Positions 17,035-27,002 of a stretch of 64,000 bases of DNA are shown here, in pieces. Position numbers and translations under genes: made by a program. Below the pieces are notes generated by a model that had not been told where the DNA came from, ran no database searches, and saw only the letters and a program-made list of their open reading frames with translations. The DNA is from an uncultured Candidatus Melainabacteria bacterium (GTDB lineage: Bacteria; Cyanobacteriota; Vampirovibrionia; Gastranaerophilales; Gastranaerophilaceae): NCBI GenBank assembly GCA_934692485.1, contig CAKUTX010000003.1, positions 124,001-188,000 of the forward strand, read 5' to 3'. Numbering within the stretch: the first letter of the stretch is position 1; every line of letters begins with the position of its first letter.

Positions 17035-17763
17035 TTACAATTTCAACACTGAAATACTGTCATCAAGTTTAATTTCAAAAGATGTATATTGAGGAATATC
17101 AATTTCTTCGCCACGCTTAAAAACACTGACAATTGGGGCAACAAACAAATCTGCCAATTGCAAAAATGCTCCACCTAAGTAATATAAGGGCCGAACTGGA
17201 GTTTTTACGCTATCACAGCTATACTGGCATGGGTCTTTATAAACTTTATCAATAGTTATTGTCCCCCTATTTGCTGTATCTGCAAGATTAGTCAGATAAA
17301 TCGGATTTCCTGACAACATACCTGTCATAACGTTTTTCTTTCCCATCTTAGAAATATAAGCAACTGTAGGATAAGTTATCTTATCAACAGTCATTTTACT
17401 TATCTCTAATTTTAAAGTACTGCTTCGCCCTGCCAACCTAGGAGGTTTATTTTCAACAATCTCTCCAGTAAACAATATTTTGGCTGGCTTTGCACCTGGA
17501 TAAATAGATACATCTCTTATCGTGACAAACTCAATTACTGAACCTACAGGCGAATTCGCGTTCATTGGTTGAAGCGATTGAACAATAAATCTGTAATTTT
17601 TGTCTAATTTCACCGCATCAAGTTCAACTGATTTCAAACAGTCGTAATCTACAAACAAATCATCCGCTGTATGCATATTATTTATTGTACATATATTAGC
17701 ACCTAAGGCTAAATTTTGGGATAAAAATATACCAAATAGTCCTAACAAAACTATTTTCTTCAT
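17035..17763 (-). CDS. Exported hypothetical protein
   Basis: I do not recognise this 242-residue protein. Residues 1-22 (MKKIVLLGLFGIFLSQNLALGA) form a clear signal peptide. The rest is beta-rich with a short hydrophobic stretch near residue 200 (YLGGAFLQLADLFVAPIVSVF) and ends in DDSISVLKL. Two pairs of cysteines (CTINN/DCLK and CQYSC) could form disulphides. It is followed upstream, about 160 bases away on the same strand, by the AsmA-like gene, so an envelope role is plausible but unproven. Confidence 0.6.
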   Translation of the reverse strand: MKKIVLLGLFGIFLSQNLALGANICTINNMHTADDLFVDYDCLKSVELDAVKLDKNYRFIVQSLQPMNANSPVGSVIEFVTIRDVSIYPGAKPAKILFTGEIVENKPPRLAGRSSTLKLEISKMTVDKITYPTVAYISKMGKKNVMTGMLSGNPIYLTNLADTANRGTITIDKVYKDPCQYSCDSVKTPVRPLYYLGGAFLQLADLFVAPIVSVFKRGEEIDIPQYTSFEIKLDDSISVLKL

Positions 17764-17925
17764 ATCAACACCTTATTAAACTGGGGGGTAATAAACAAAA
17801 TTAATTAATCTTTTGTATATATATAGGATAGCAAAAAATATATAAAATTAATCATACAAAAAATTGATTGCAAAAATATATTTATTAGATATATATCCTA
17901 TATCTACATGCTTTTTTATTACTAA

Positions 17926-20712
17926 CTATTTAATTTTCTTTAAGGACGAAATAAAGTTGTTATGTTCTACATCACCATCAACTTTAGTTAAGAATATTTG
18001 ACAATCTTTTTCATCGGCATCTATTTTCGGCAGTTGAGATATTTCAGAAGAATAATAGTTACTATCATTTCTGCTACTAAGAGGAATTCTGTTTGCTAAA
18101 CTGTTTAAGGATATATTTCTTATAAATCCAGCAAATCCTTTATTTCTATTACTAAATTTTGTGTATATTCTCAAAGCAGCATCACTTTTTTCGATGTCAT
18201 AGCGTCCAACAATAAACGCACTCAACTGAGGGGATGATGATTTTATCATCATTTTCTCAACTACATTATTTTTTATATCAAGATTTCCTGTAATCTTATC
18301 AAAATTTCCTTCTGGAATATTTACTATATCAGAAAAAGTCGAAGGACTAATCATTACAAGCGGATTTCTAAACAGAGCCGCAAATTTAAGAATATATTCA
18401 ACAAGTCCGATTTTTTGAATTGTTCCGTCCTTTATCATGAATTTAACGTTCCCATTAAGTTTCATCAAATCATCGGTTGATAAATCTAACAAACCGCTTG
18501 CTTTACCTGAAATTTCTCTTGGCAAAGTTAAAAGAGTAGTTGCAATAATATCAGAATTTACATCTTTTATACCCAATACCAGATTATATTTATGTTTTTT
18601 CAAATCACAAATGGCCTTAGCTGAAGAATGACCTTCTGCGATTTCAAAACGATTAGAAAACATCTTTAAAATACTGTCTTTATCCAGCGAAAGCGTTGCT
18701 TTTACATCTTTAAATATTATGTCTTTATACTTTCCATCAGTTATATTTAGAACACAATCTTCTACAATAAAATTACCGACATCAAAGGTTGGAGTATTAT
18801 CATCATTGTCTTTTGCAGTTCCTGAAGGTTTAACATCAAATTTTTCGCTTGAAATTGCTTCCTGTTTTTGATTATTCGCAGATGCCAAGAACCTTTCTAT
18901 ATCGACGTCATCAACAGTCAAGTTAACATGTTTTACAACAACTGGAAATTTAATTTGATTTAACAAATTTCCTGTAAAATCATAATGAGATCTTCTATAA
19001 CCACCTTTAGCAATTAGGTTTAGCATACCGTTAGACGTATTCATTTCTCCATGTTTCACGAATATACGTTGAGAAGGTATAAAAACCTTATCCATTGACA
19101 AATTCCCGTTCAAATAAGGATATTCATTACCGTTAATCATTTCCATTTTACCAGCAATTTTACCTTTTTTAAACATTTTGTCACCAATAAGCACATTCAA
19201 AAACTCACTTGGAAGCGGACGTGGGATTTCAAATCCAAGATTTTTTACAAACGGTTCAGGCTTTGAAAAATCAACATTTCCTGCAAGTTTTACGACTGGT
19301 TTAACTTTTTCTGCTTGCTCTTTGGTAAAATTATCAGGAACGATATAATAATCTATTGATTTTATGTTGAGCAAGTTTTTTTCAAAATGCAAATCGCCTT
19401 TTACACCGCGAATATAATTTACAGGAGTTAAAGATGCTCCATCTACAAGAATATCTTGTCCCTTCTTCACTCCAAAAAGCCAAACTAAATCAATTATATT
19501 ATTTTTTGACTTGAAATCAAGTTTTGTCTTAGTTGTTCCACCTGTGAGTTCTATTTTTGTTCCAATCATTTTGGACAAATAATTCACCATGAAATCGTTA
19601 GTAACTACGGCTTTTGCGACCAAATTTGTATCTATCGATTTCAAATAATCTTTTACAGTACCCTGCATTTCAATCTTGTTTGCGGTTTTGTAATTATAAT
19701 ATCCATTAAAATCTGATAAAACAATCTCTTGTTTGTTTAATGCGATTTTCCCTCTTTGCAGTAGGATTGGAATATTATTAACTGGAACGATTTTACAAGA
19801 AATTTTATTAAGGTTAACAACACCTTTTAAATCATTATTCGTCAACTTTATATTAAAATTAAAATCGCCTTTTAAATCATTAAAATATGTCAAAGGTTCA
19901 TCCAAATTATTTTCTATAATATTAGATTCAATAAGCGCTAAAACATCAGCAACATCTATTTTTTTAGAGAATACTTCCAGCGAATATTCTTTTTTCTTGT
20001 CAGCCCAAGCATTAAAGAATATTTTTGAATTATTAAATATCAAATAACAATTTTGAACCCAAATTGCTTTATTTTTAATAAATACAGAATTCCTGTCAGC
20101 GATATTAAAATGTAAATCTTTCCCATCTTTTTTTATATCAGAGGTCAAATTAAAATGAACATATCTTACAACTTTTTGTGTATTATCTATCCTCAAACCA
20201 TCTGCTTTTAACGTAACATAAGTTGATGGTTCTACCTTATACAAAAACATTGATTTTTTTACATATAACAATGAGTCAAAAAAATCAAAATCCCAATCCG
20301 TTTTTTGTTGTCCTGTTTTTGGGGGCTGAGAAAGTTCTTGTAACTTATTTATATCTGCAAAAATATAATCAGCGCCCAATTTTTGAATAATTATGTTTTT
20401 GTCAAAAATTTCCTTTAACGAAATAACAGTATCAAATTTGCTTACACTAAGCAAACTGGCACCTTTTTTAGAAACAGAAAGTTCATCTACTTTAAATTCA
20501 ATAACAGGAGATAACGAGGTTTTCAATTCAGGATGAATAATACAAACGTCAATACCTGCATATTTGTTAATCATTTGCTCTGTAAAGCTTATAAATTTTG
20601 GATTTGAAACAGCATAAGGCAATATTTTTAAATACGCAACAAACGGTGCAGCTGCCAATATTGCGGCAACAGCTAATACGCTAGATACAATCTTCACCCT
20701 CTTACTCAACAT
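17926..20712 (-). CDS. AsmA/YhdP-like bridge-type envelope protein
   Basis: A 928-residue protein anchored by one N-terminal membrane helix (residues 8-32) and otherwise built of repeated beta strands. The C-terminal part with DGTIQKIGLVEYILKFAAL, GNFDKITGNLDIKNNVVEKM and SPQLSAFIVGRYDI matches the AsmA-like C-terminal region. Relatives (YhdP, TamB, AsmA) span the periplasm and move phospholipids to the outer membrane, which fits a cell with LPS genes. It is divergent from the WG-repeat gene by about 40 bases. Confidence 0.75.
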   Translation of the reverse strand: MLSKRVKIVSSVLAVAAILAAAPFVAYLKILPYAVSNPKFISFTEQMINKYAGIDVCIIHPELKTSLSPVIEFKVDELSVSKKGASLLSVSKFDTVISLKEIFDKNIIIQKLGADYIFADINKLQELSQPPKTGQQKTDWDFDFFDSLLYVKKSMFLYKVEPSTYVTLKADGLRIDNTQKVVRYVHFNLTSDIKKDGKDLHFNIADRNSVFIKNKAIWVQNCYLIFNNSKIFFNAWADKKKEYSLEVFSKKIDVADVLALIESNIIENNLDEPLTYFNDLKGDFNFNIKLTNNDLKGVVNLNKISCKIVPVNNIPILLQRGKIALNKQEIVLSDFNGYYNYKTANKIEMQGTVKDYLKSIDTNLVAKAVVTNDFMVNYLSKMIGTKIELTGGTTKTKLDFKSKNNIIDLVWLFGVKKGQDILVDGASLTPVNYIRGVKGDLHFEKNLLNIKSIDYYIVPDNFTKEQAEKVKPVVKLAGNVDFSKPEPFVKNLGFEIPRPLPSEFLNVLIGDKMFKKGKIAGKMEMINGNEYPYLNGNLSMDKVFIPSQRIFVKHGEMNTSNGMLNLIAKGGYRRSHYDFTGNLLNQIKFPVVVKHVNLTVDDVDIERFLASANNQKQEAISSEKFDVKPSGTAKDNDDNTPTFDVGNFIVEDCVLNITDGKYKDIIFKDVKATLSLDKDSILKMFSNRFEIAEGHSSAKAICDLKKHKYNLVLGIKDVNSDIIATTLLTLPREISGKASGLLDLSTDDLMKLNGNVKFMIKDGTIQKIGLVEYILKFAALFRNPLVMISPSTFSDIVNIPEGNFDKITGNLDIKNNVVEKMMIKSSSPQLSAFIVGRYDIEKSDAALRIYTKFSNRNKGFAGFIRNISLNSLANRIPLSSRNDSNYYSSEISQLPKIDADEKDCQIFLTKVDGDVEHNNFISSLKKIK

Positions 20713-20753
20713 AATAGAATTATAACATGAAATTTTTATGCTATTATCTTAGT

Positions 20754-21665
20754 ATGAAAAAAAATTTTATTTTTCTATGTTTATTTTTGCTATTAACTTC
20801 AACTTCAGCACTTTGTTCTGAAGTAAAGAATGCGTCTGTTTCAATGGATGATATTGTTGTTTATAGCACAAATGATAAAAAGAATTTATTTGGATTAAAA
20901 GATAAAAACGGAAATATTATAGTAGAAGCTCAATACAAAAAACTTATTAGAGTTGGAAATTCTGCGTGGATAATAAATAAGAAAAACAAATACGGACTGA
21001 TTGATTGTTCTGGAAACATACTGGTTGAACCTAAATTTCGGCATGTAGACAGAATGCTTGGGAAATACGTAAAATTTGGTAATGACAACAATTATGGAGT
21101 ATATAATGATAAAGGACTGGCAATATTACCAAATGAATATATGTCAATAGATATGCTGTTCGGCGAAATGTTTTTGATTAAAAAAAACTACAAATACGGA
21201 GTTGCTGACAAAAATGGTAAAATAATTTTAAATACTATTTTTGATGATATATATATGCCAAAACCAAATATAATGCGTATTGAATATCTCGGGCAATGGT
21301 ACGAAATTGAACAAATTGCCGGTGGGGAAATACAATTACCAGAAGATGTTAAGAGTATAAAAGAAAATAAGAATTTTAGAGTAACAGAATTCATCAAAGA
21401 TCCAGTTACGGCTTCTGGATATTCCGCGGTAACTTTTACTGATTACTTTTTAAAGATTTTTTCTTCGATTTCTCCATCTCACGAAGAAACAATTGATGAA
21501 CTTATGCTTTCGCAAGGAGCAGATACCGTGAATATTTTTATTAAATTTACATGGTTGCCTAAATATCCTTACACTTTTGCAAAAAAATACTATCATAATA
21601 TAAGAACTCCAAACAACGGACCTTTAAGCAACGTAAAAACGGAACTAAAAAAGAAACTGGATTAA
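20754..21665 (+). CDS. Exported WG-repeat protein
   Basis: A 303-residue protein with a signal peptide (MKKNFIFLCLFLLLTSTSALC). At least four WG-type repeats follow, each of the form YGLID-x-G-x-I-x-V-E-P-K-F (for example LFGLKDKNGNIIVEAQYKK and KYGVADKNGKIIL). These repeats form beta-propeller-like folds on cell-surface proteins. ATG 20754 is preferred over an in-frame ATG 27 bases upstream because it starts the signal peptide. The stop is 3 bases before the P-type ATPase gene, so the two are probably co-expressed. Its function is unknown. Confidence 0.75.
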   Translation: MKKNFIFLCLFLLLTSTSALCSEVKNASVSMDDIVVYSTNDKKNLFGLKDKNGNIIVEAQYKKLIRVGNSAWIINKKNKYGLIDCSGNILVEPKFRHVDRMLGKYVKFGNDNNYGVYNDKGLAILPNEYMSIDMLFGEMFLIKKNYKYGVADKNGKIILNTIFDDIYMPKPNIMRIEYLGQWYEIEQIAGGEIQLPEDVKSIKENKNFRVTEFIKDPVTASGYSAVTFTDYFLKIFSSISPSHEETIDELMLSQGADTVNIFIKFTWLPKYPYTFAKKYYHNIRTPNNGPLSNVKTELKKKLD

Positions 21666-21668
21666 ATT

Positions 21669-23546
21669 ATGTGCGAAGAAGAAGAAAACTCTAATATAAT
21701 GAAATTCCGAATTGCCATTTGCGCAATTTTATTAATTATCGCAACTTCAAGTAATACTACAGAATTAAATAATTTTATATTATTTTTATCTGCATATTTA
21801 ATTATTGGTGGCGATGTTATTTTAAAAGCATTAAAGCATATTTTAAAAGGAAAAGTTTTTGATGAAAACTTTTTAATGGGTGTTGCGACAGTCGGCGCAA
21901 TTGCAACTGGAGAATATCCTGAAGCCGTTATGGTAATGCTACTTTATCAAATAGGTGAAATGCTTCAAGACGGTGCTGTAGAAAAATCAAAAAAATCAAT
22001 TTCCACACTTATGGATATTAGACCTGATTATGCAAATGTTGAGATTGATGGAAAACTTTTCAAGAAAAATCCTGAAGAAGTAAATATTGGTGATATTATA
22101 AAAGTTCAAGCTGGAGAAAAAATTCCACTTGATGGACTTGTAATAAGTGGAGAAGCAACTGTAAACACATCAGCTTTAACAGGTGAAAATATCCCTAAAA
22201 AACTTAAAATCGGAGATTTCGCAGTAAGCGGATGCATAAACACAAACGGACTTTTAACAATAGAAGTAAAAAAAGAGTTTGGACAATCTACAGTATCAAA
22301 AATTTTAGAACTTGTAGAGCAAGCTGCTTCTAAAAAATCGAAAACCGGAAATTTTATAACAGAATTTGCGAAATATTACACTCCTACAGTTGTTTTTGGT
22401 GCTGTTTTGCTTGCAATATTACCTCCTTTATTTATTGAAGGAGCAAGTTTTAACACATGGTTGCAAAGAGCTTTAACATTTCTTGTAATTTCATGCCCGT
22501 GTGCACTTGTTATATCTGTACCTTTAGGATTTTTTGCAGGGATTGGAGGTGCCTCAAAAAATGGTATACTTGTAAAAGGCGCTTGCTACATTGAACTACT
22601 CTCAAGACCTTATGCGATAGTTTTTGACAAAACAGGAACCCTAACGAAAGGTGTTTTCAGCGTTACTTCGATTAATCCTGTTGAGGATGTGCCTGATGGA
22701 GAACTGCTTGAAATTGCAGCTTATGCAGAAAATTATTCTAATCACCCGATTGCCCAATCTATAAAAAATGCTTATCATAATTCGATTGATATTACTAAAA
22801 TTAATCAAGTTACAGAAATTGCAGGCTGTGGTGTTTCTGCAGAAATTAATAATGAAACAATTCTTGTCGGCAATGAAAAACTTATGAAAAAATTTAACAT
22901 TCAATATAATAAACAAGAAACCTTCGGCACAATTGTATATATTGCAAAAAACAATAAGTTTATCGGTTCTATAGTTATTTCTGATGAATTAAAACCAGAT
23001 TCTCAATTGGCAATATCTTCCCTAAATAAACTTGCAAATAAGACAATAATGTTAACCGGAGATGCACAAAAACCAGCAGAGTTTGTTGCTAAAAACTTAG
23101 GATTAAAAGAATTTTACTCAGAACTTTTGCCAGCACAAAAAGTTGAACATTTAGAACAGATAATTTCTGAAAAACCTAAAAATAAAGAAGTTGTTTTCGT
23201 TGGAGATGGAATAAATGATGCACCTGTTTTAACAAGAGCGGATGTTGGAATTGCAATGGGAGCAATGGGTTCAGATGCGGCAATAGAAGCTGCTGACGTT
23301 GTTATTATGGATGACAAACCTTCGAAAATTACAAAGGCAATACTTATTGCAAAGAAAACAATGACTATCGTTAAAGAAAATATTGTATTTGCTCTAGGAA
23401 TAAAAATTTTGTTCTTAATTCTTGGTGCGTTTGGTTTTATTACAATGTGGGGAGCTGTTTTTGCTGATGTTGGCGTTACCCTCATTGCAATACTAAATTC
23501 ACTAAGAGCGCTTCAATTAAATTTTACTCAAAAAGAACCTATTTAA
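21669..23546 (+). CDS. Heavy-metal P-type ATPase, Zn/Cd/Pb exporter type
   Basis: Pumps divalent soft metals out of the cytoplasm using ATP. The 625-residue protein has the actuator TGE motif (SALTGENIPKK), the membrane metal site SCPCALVISVPLG, the phosphorylated Asp in DKTGTLTKG, the HP dipeptide (NHPIAQS) and the hinge GDGINDAPVL. CPC plus the NSLRAL ending fits P1B-2 (ZntA/CadA) rather than copper pumps. The N-terminal metal-binding domain is absent; MCEEEEN is only an acidic stub. It follows the WG-repeat gene by 3 bases. Confidence 0.9.
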   Translation: MCEEEENSNIMKFRIAICAILLIIATSSNTTELNNFILFLSAYLIIGGDVILKALKHILKGKVFDENFLMGVATVGAIATGEYPEAVMVMLLYQIGEMLQDGAVEKSKKSISTLMDIRPDYANVEIDGKLFKKNPEEVNIGDIIKVQAGEKIPLDGLVISGEATVNTSALTGENIPKKLKIGDFAVSGCINTNGLLTIEVKKEFGQSTVSKILELVEQAASKKSKTGNFITEFAKYYTPTVVFGAVLLAILPPLFIEGASFNTWLQRALTFLVISCPCALVISVPLGFFAGIGGASKNGILVKGACYIELLSRPYAIVFDKTGTLTKGVFSVTSINPVEDVPDGELLEIAAYAENYSNHPIAQSIKNAYHNSIDITKINQVTEIAGCGVSAEINNETILVGNEKLMKKFNIQYNKQETFGTIVYIAKNNKFIGSIVISDELKPDSQLAISSLNKLANKTIMLTGDAQKPAEFVAKNLGLKEFYSELLPAQKVEHLEQIISEKPKNKEVVFVGDGINDAPVLTRADVGIAMGAMGSDAAIEAADVVIMDDKPSKITKAILIAKKTMTIVKENIVFALGIKILFLILGAFGFITMWGAVFADVGVTLIAILNSLRALQLNFTQKEPI

Positions 23547-23558
23547 AAATAGGTTCTT
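23533..23558 (+). terminator. Hairpin at the end of the P-type ATPase gene
   Basis: AAGAACCTATTT and AAATAGGTTCTT form a 12-bp stem overlapping the stop codon. The T tail is weak (AATCTT). Confidence 0.6.
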
Positions 23559-23611
23559 AATCTTAGGAAAAGCCGGCGAAAGATTTATTTTGTTTATTTT
23601 CAAGAAGCAAT

Positions 23612-24415
23612 TTATGTGCCGGCATAGAAATTTTTATAAGCTATATTATTTTCTGTACAATATTTTGCAATTTCTTCAGAAGTTTCTTCAAAATATTGTT
23701 TATTCTTTTTATTGTATATATCTGTATACAATGATTTATAAGAAGGGTATTCTTTATCTATAAATTCAAACATTCTTGTTTTGAAACTGTTCCGAAGTGT
23801 TAAAAAATCAAACCAATATTCATCCGTATAATCTTTTGTTTTTTCGATAATCTTTTTGAAATCAGTAATATTTGGAATAATCGGAGCGATAAATACAATC
23901 GTTCTTATACCATTCTCCCTTAAAATTTTCAAAGTTTCAAGTCTTTCTTCTACAGAAGAAGAATTTAATTCAAGTTTGTTTTTTACATCTTCTTCTATTG
24001 TACTAAAAGATAAAGCAATTTCAAGATTTTTCATCTTCTTAAACAAATCTAAATCCCTTAATACCAACTTTGACTTAGTAACAACAGTAATAAAAGCTTC
24101 TGACATAACTAATTGTTGCATAATTTTTCTTGTGTTTTCATACGTGGCTTCGTATTCATTGTAAGGATCAGTTACGGTACTTATCATTACTTTTTTATTT
24201 TTTATTTTAAAAATATTTATGCGTTTTCTAGTGTATTTTACATCAACAAACTCTCCCCATTGTTCGGTATGTTTACTAAAACTCGCCATATAAGCAGCAT
24301 AACAATAAATACATTTATTTGGGCAACCAACATATGGATTTATTACATAATCAAGTGTTGTTAACTTTGTTTTATTTAAGTAGTCTTTTACTCGCGTTGT
24401 ATCTAATTTAACCAT
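23612..24415 (-). CDS. Radical SAM protein, spore photoproduct lyase-like family
   Basis: A 267-residue radical SAM enzyme. The cluster motif is CPNKCIYCY near residue 31. Blocks such as ISTVTDPYNEYEATYENTRK, VVTKSKLVLRDLDLF and ALSFSTIEEDVKNKLELNSSSVEERLETLK match the SPL-like radical SAM family (the Rv2578c type). True spore photoproduct lyase would have the C-terminal Cys for DNA repair, and this genome gives no sign of sporulation, so DNA repair should not be assumed. The gene stands alone. Confidence 0.85.
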   Translation of the reverse strand: MVKLDTTRVKDYLNKTKLTTLDYVINPYVGCPNKCIYCYAAYMASFSKHTEQWGEFVDVKYTRKRINIFKIKNKKVMISTVTDPYNEYEATYENTRKIMQQLVMSEAFITVVTKSKLVLRDLDLFKKMKNLEIALSFSTIEEDVKNKLELNSSSVEERLETLKILRENGIRTIVFIAPIIPNITDFKKIIEKTKDYTDEYWFDFLTLRNSFKTRMFEFIDKEYPSYKSLYTDIYNKKNKQYFEETSEEIAKYCTENNIAYKNFYAGT

Positions 24416-24463
24416 ATTTTGATAATATTTGTATTTATAAAATATGTCAACAAAGCATCATTC

Positions 24464-25027
24464 TCATTCACGAACGAAAATATCTTTCTCTACAATTGTC
24501 GGTGTCGCAGATGTGACAATAGTTTCGAGGTATTTATCATTGTTTTTCTTTATATCTTCTGCAATTGAATTTATCTGTTCGTTATTTGTGAAGTATCGCT
24601 TCACAACATACTTTGTAACGGTCATGCCTTTATTTTGATTTTTTTCAAATTTATATATATCATATTCGAAATATTTCTTAGCATTTTCACATCCGTTAAC
24701 AAGAAAACTGACAGCAGCTTTATTCATTTTTTTATTTTCTATAAATTTTAAAAGCACACTATTTTCCGTATTTTCAATAATTTTATCAAAATTTTCAGCA
24801 TACTTTAGTGGATTTTGTTCTTCGGGATAATAATAGACTCCTATCATTTTAACCCAATCACCAACATTTTCATTACCCCTAAAGTATTCGTTTCCGTAGC
24901 CTTTTGTCAATGGAGCAATTGCGCTATACTTTAGTTTATAAACTTCATTGTCAAAATGAATTTCTTCGGCATTACAGCCCAAATGCGGTAATATGAAAGC
25001 TAATATTGTAAAAAAAATTCTTTTCAT
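24464..25027 (-). CDS. Exported hypothetical protein, 187 residues
   Basis: I do not recognise it. A signal peptide covers residues 1-20 (MKRIFFTILAFILPHLGCNA), and the cysteine near the end of it could suggest a lipoprotein although no clean lipobox is visible. The mature part is soluble, with a GVYYYPEEQNPLKYAENFDK block and a C-terminal helix. It precedes the TolC-like gene on the map but is downstream of it in transcription, separated by about 67 bases. Confidence 0.55.
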   Translation of the reverse strand: MKRIFFTILAFILPHLGCNAEEIHFDNEVYKLKYSAIAPLTKGYGNEYFRGNENVGDWVKMIGVYYYPEEQNPLKYAENFDKIIENTENSVLLKFIENKKMNKAAVSFLVNGCENAKKYFEYDIYKFEKNQNKGMTVTKYVVKRYFTNNEQINSIAEDIKKNNDKYLETIVTSATPTIVEKDIFVRE

Positions 25028-25094
25028 ATATTGATTAAATCACCAATTATTATGAAAAGAATTAGACATTAGAGTTAATTTGTATGATTATTTT

Positions 25095-26480
25095 TTATAA
25101 ATTATTGTTTATGGTTGTAAAATCTTTGCCACCAACAGCTTTATAAATATTGACAGTCGAGATAATGTAATTTATTTTCCCGTTAACTTCATCTTTCTCT
25201 GCAACGAGCAATCGTTCTTTATCTTTCATTAATTCAAGATTGGACTTTGCTCCGATGTTAAATTTTTGATTAGCAAGTTGATATTTTTCATTTTCCAAAT
25301 TATAACGTTTTGTACTTTCTTTATAGTTCAAATCTCTTGTAATTGCTCCTCCAAGAGAATTATTAACCTCTTGTATTGATGTTAAAATTGTTTTTTCATA
25401 CATTTGTTGCGCTTTTTCGAGCTCAAGTTTATTGTATCTTAACATAGCCACTTTTGCGCCACCTGTAAACAAATCTAGAGAAGGCATAACACCTACCAAC
25501 GATTTAAAAGTGTGATTACCAAATATATTAGATAAGCTATATGCGCTAAATCCAGCTTGACCGTATAGAGTAAATTTAGGTAAAAAGTCCCTTCTTGCAA
25601 CTTTTACATTTATACCTATTTTTTGAACATAATCCTCTGCCTTTAGGTAATCTGGTCTGTACTGAATAACTTCTGCATTTATACTTGAAGGAATAGGAAT
25701 AATCGCAAGTTGAGAATAGTCGCCCCTCGGCATAACCGATAAATCTTTTTCTCTTAGGCCTGTCAGAACTCCAAGTTCTCTTCCGACGACAATCCTTGTA
25801 TCTATATAAGTGTTTAATTCTTCCTTCAATTGAGTTAGGAGCTGTTTTTCATTCATCAACTCAGTTATCGGACATAACCCATTTTTATATTTTATATCCT
25901 CAAGTTTCACTATTTCAGTTTGTAGTTTAACTAATTTTTCTTGATTTTCTATAAATTTATCCAGCTTAACCAAATTAAAATAATTTGATGCAACAGAAGA
26001 TGATAAATAAATATACGAAGCCCTTTCGTTCTGTTTAATTATTTCCAACTGTTTTTTGTAAGCTTTTGTTTTTAAGTAATTTTCTCCCCAAATATCAGCT
26101 TCGTAGCTCATAGTTATCGGCAAGAAAAAGTTACTTTGAGAATAATTCGGAATAGTTACATCTCCAAATTTTATTATTGAAGATGAAAAATCTCTAAATA
26201 AATCTCCCTGAAATCCGGCATGCGGCAGTTGATTTGCGAATGATAGCTTAACAATTTGTTCTGCTTGTTTCACATTAATTGTTGCAATTTTCAAATCCTG
26301 ATTATTCTCAAATGCAGTTGTCAAATAATTTGTTAAAACAGAATCATTATATTTTTGCCACCAATCTAAGTTTAAATATTCCAGTTTGTAATTCTCGTTA
26401 CTTTTAGTAGTTTTGGCTTGTGTAATCGAAATTGAACACATTAAAAATGTTAGGGTTAAAAGTATTTTAAAAATTTTCAT
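25095..26480 (-). CDS. TolC/NodT-type outer-membrane efflux protein
   Basis: Forms the outer-membrane exit duct of tripartite efflux pumps. The 461-residue protein has a signal peptide (MKIFKILLTLTFLMCSISITQA), WWQKYNDSVLTNYLTTAFENNQDL, and two halves each rich in heptad-like coiled coil (LVKLQTEIVKLEDIKYKNG; NQKFNIGAKSNLELMKDKERLLVAEKD). This layout defines the family. ATG 26480 is preferred because a longer frame would cross the operator and the divergent marR start. It faces marR-emrA-emrB across 49 bases, giving a complete efflux locus. Confidence 0.9.
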   Translation of the reverse strand: MKIFKILLTLTFLMCSISITQAKTTKSNENYKLEYLNLDWWQKYNDSVLTNYLTTAFENNQDLKIATINVKQAEQIVKLSFANQLPHAGFQGDLFRDFSSSIIKFGDVTIPNYSQSNFFLPITMSYEADIWGENYLKTKAYKKQLEIIKQNERASYIYLSSSVASNYFNLVKLDKFIENQEKLVKLQTEIVKLEDIKYKNGLCPITELMNEKQLLTQLKEELNTYIDTRIVVGRELGVLTGLREKDLSVMPRGDYSQLAIIPIPSSINAEVIQYRPDYLKAEDYVQKIGINVKVARRDFLPKFTLYGQAGFSAYSLSNIFGNHTFKSLVGVMPSLDLFTGGAKVAMLRYNKLELEKAQQMYEKTILTSIQEVNNSLGGAITRDLNYKESTKRYNLENEKYQLANQKFNIGAKSNLELMKDKERLLVAEKDEVNGKINYIISTVNIYKAVGGKDFTTINNNL

Positions 26481-26498
26481 GCTTGCTATTTCCTTTTC

Positions 26499-26520
26499 TT
26501 GTGTTATCATAATAACACAA
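26499..26520. promoter_or_regulatory. Palindromic MarR operator
   Basis: TTGTGTTAT (26499-26507) and ATAACACAA (26512-26520) are perfect 9-bp inverted arms around CATA. The site lies in the 49-base gap between the divergent TolC-like and marR genes, so MarR probably represses both directions. Confidence 0.8.
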
Positions 26521-26529
26521 AGAAAAATC

Positions 26530-26988
26530 ATGGACAAGACAGATTTATTAAAAAGTAGAATTGGAATGAAATTTGTACGTGTTGGGAAGATGGTACGTGC
26601 AATAGCCAATCAAAAATTTGTTAAAGCGAATTACGAAATTACCCCTGAACAGTTTACTGTTTTGACTGCAATACTGGATCACGACGGGCTTTACCAAAGA
26701 CAGATTGGAGCTATTACGCTGAAAGACAGACCAAACATAACAAGAATAATAAACATTCTTGAAAATAAAGGTTTAGTAACTAGAACCCCTGATATTAACA
26801 AGCGTAAAATTTTCAAAATAAATATTACGGAAAAAGGGAAAGCGGAATACGAACATGTTGCCCCAACAGTTATTGAACACTGGCAAGATACCATTTCTGG
26901 TGTTTCAGATGAAGAATTAACCAAATGTTTAAAGGTTTTGAACAAGATTAAAGATAATTTAGAAGAAAAATTACATATACAAATTTAA
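26530..26988 (+). CDS. MarR family transcriptional regulator
   Basis: A 152-residue winged-helix repressor. The helix-turn-helix and wing are visible at YEITPEQFTVLTAI, RQIGAITLKDRPNITRIINILENKGLVTRT and DINKRKIFKINITEKGKAE. Start ATG 26530 lies 9 bases after the palindromic operator, so it likely controls its own operon and the divergent tolC gene. Family members release DNA when a phenolic or lipophilic drug binds. First gene of marR-emrA-emrB. Confidence 0.9.
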   Translation: MDKTDLLKSRIGMKFVRVGKMVRAIANQKFVKANYEITPEQFTVLTAILDHDGLYQRQIGAITLKDRPNITRIINILENKGLVTRTPDINKRKIFKINITEKGKAEYEHVAPTVIEHWQDTISGVSDEELTKCLKVLNKIKDNLEEKLHIQI

Positions 26989-27002
26989 GAGGTGAAAAGA
27001 AG

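Noticed and set aside
21669..23546. Copper-type P-ATPase
   Set aside because: The CPC site with the NSLRAL ending and no CopA-type N-terminal CxxC domain fits zinc/cadmium pumps better.
23582..23626. GCCGGC and GTGCCGGCA near the end of the radical SAM gene as an inverted repeat
   Set aside because: Arms are short and far apart, and no T run follows; too weak to call a terminator.
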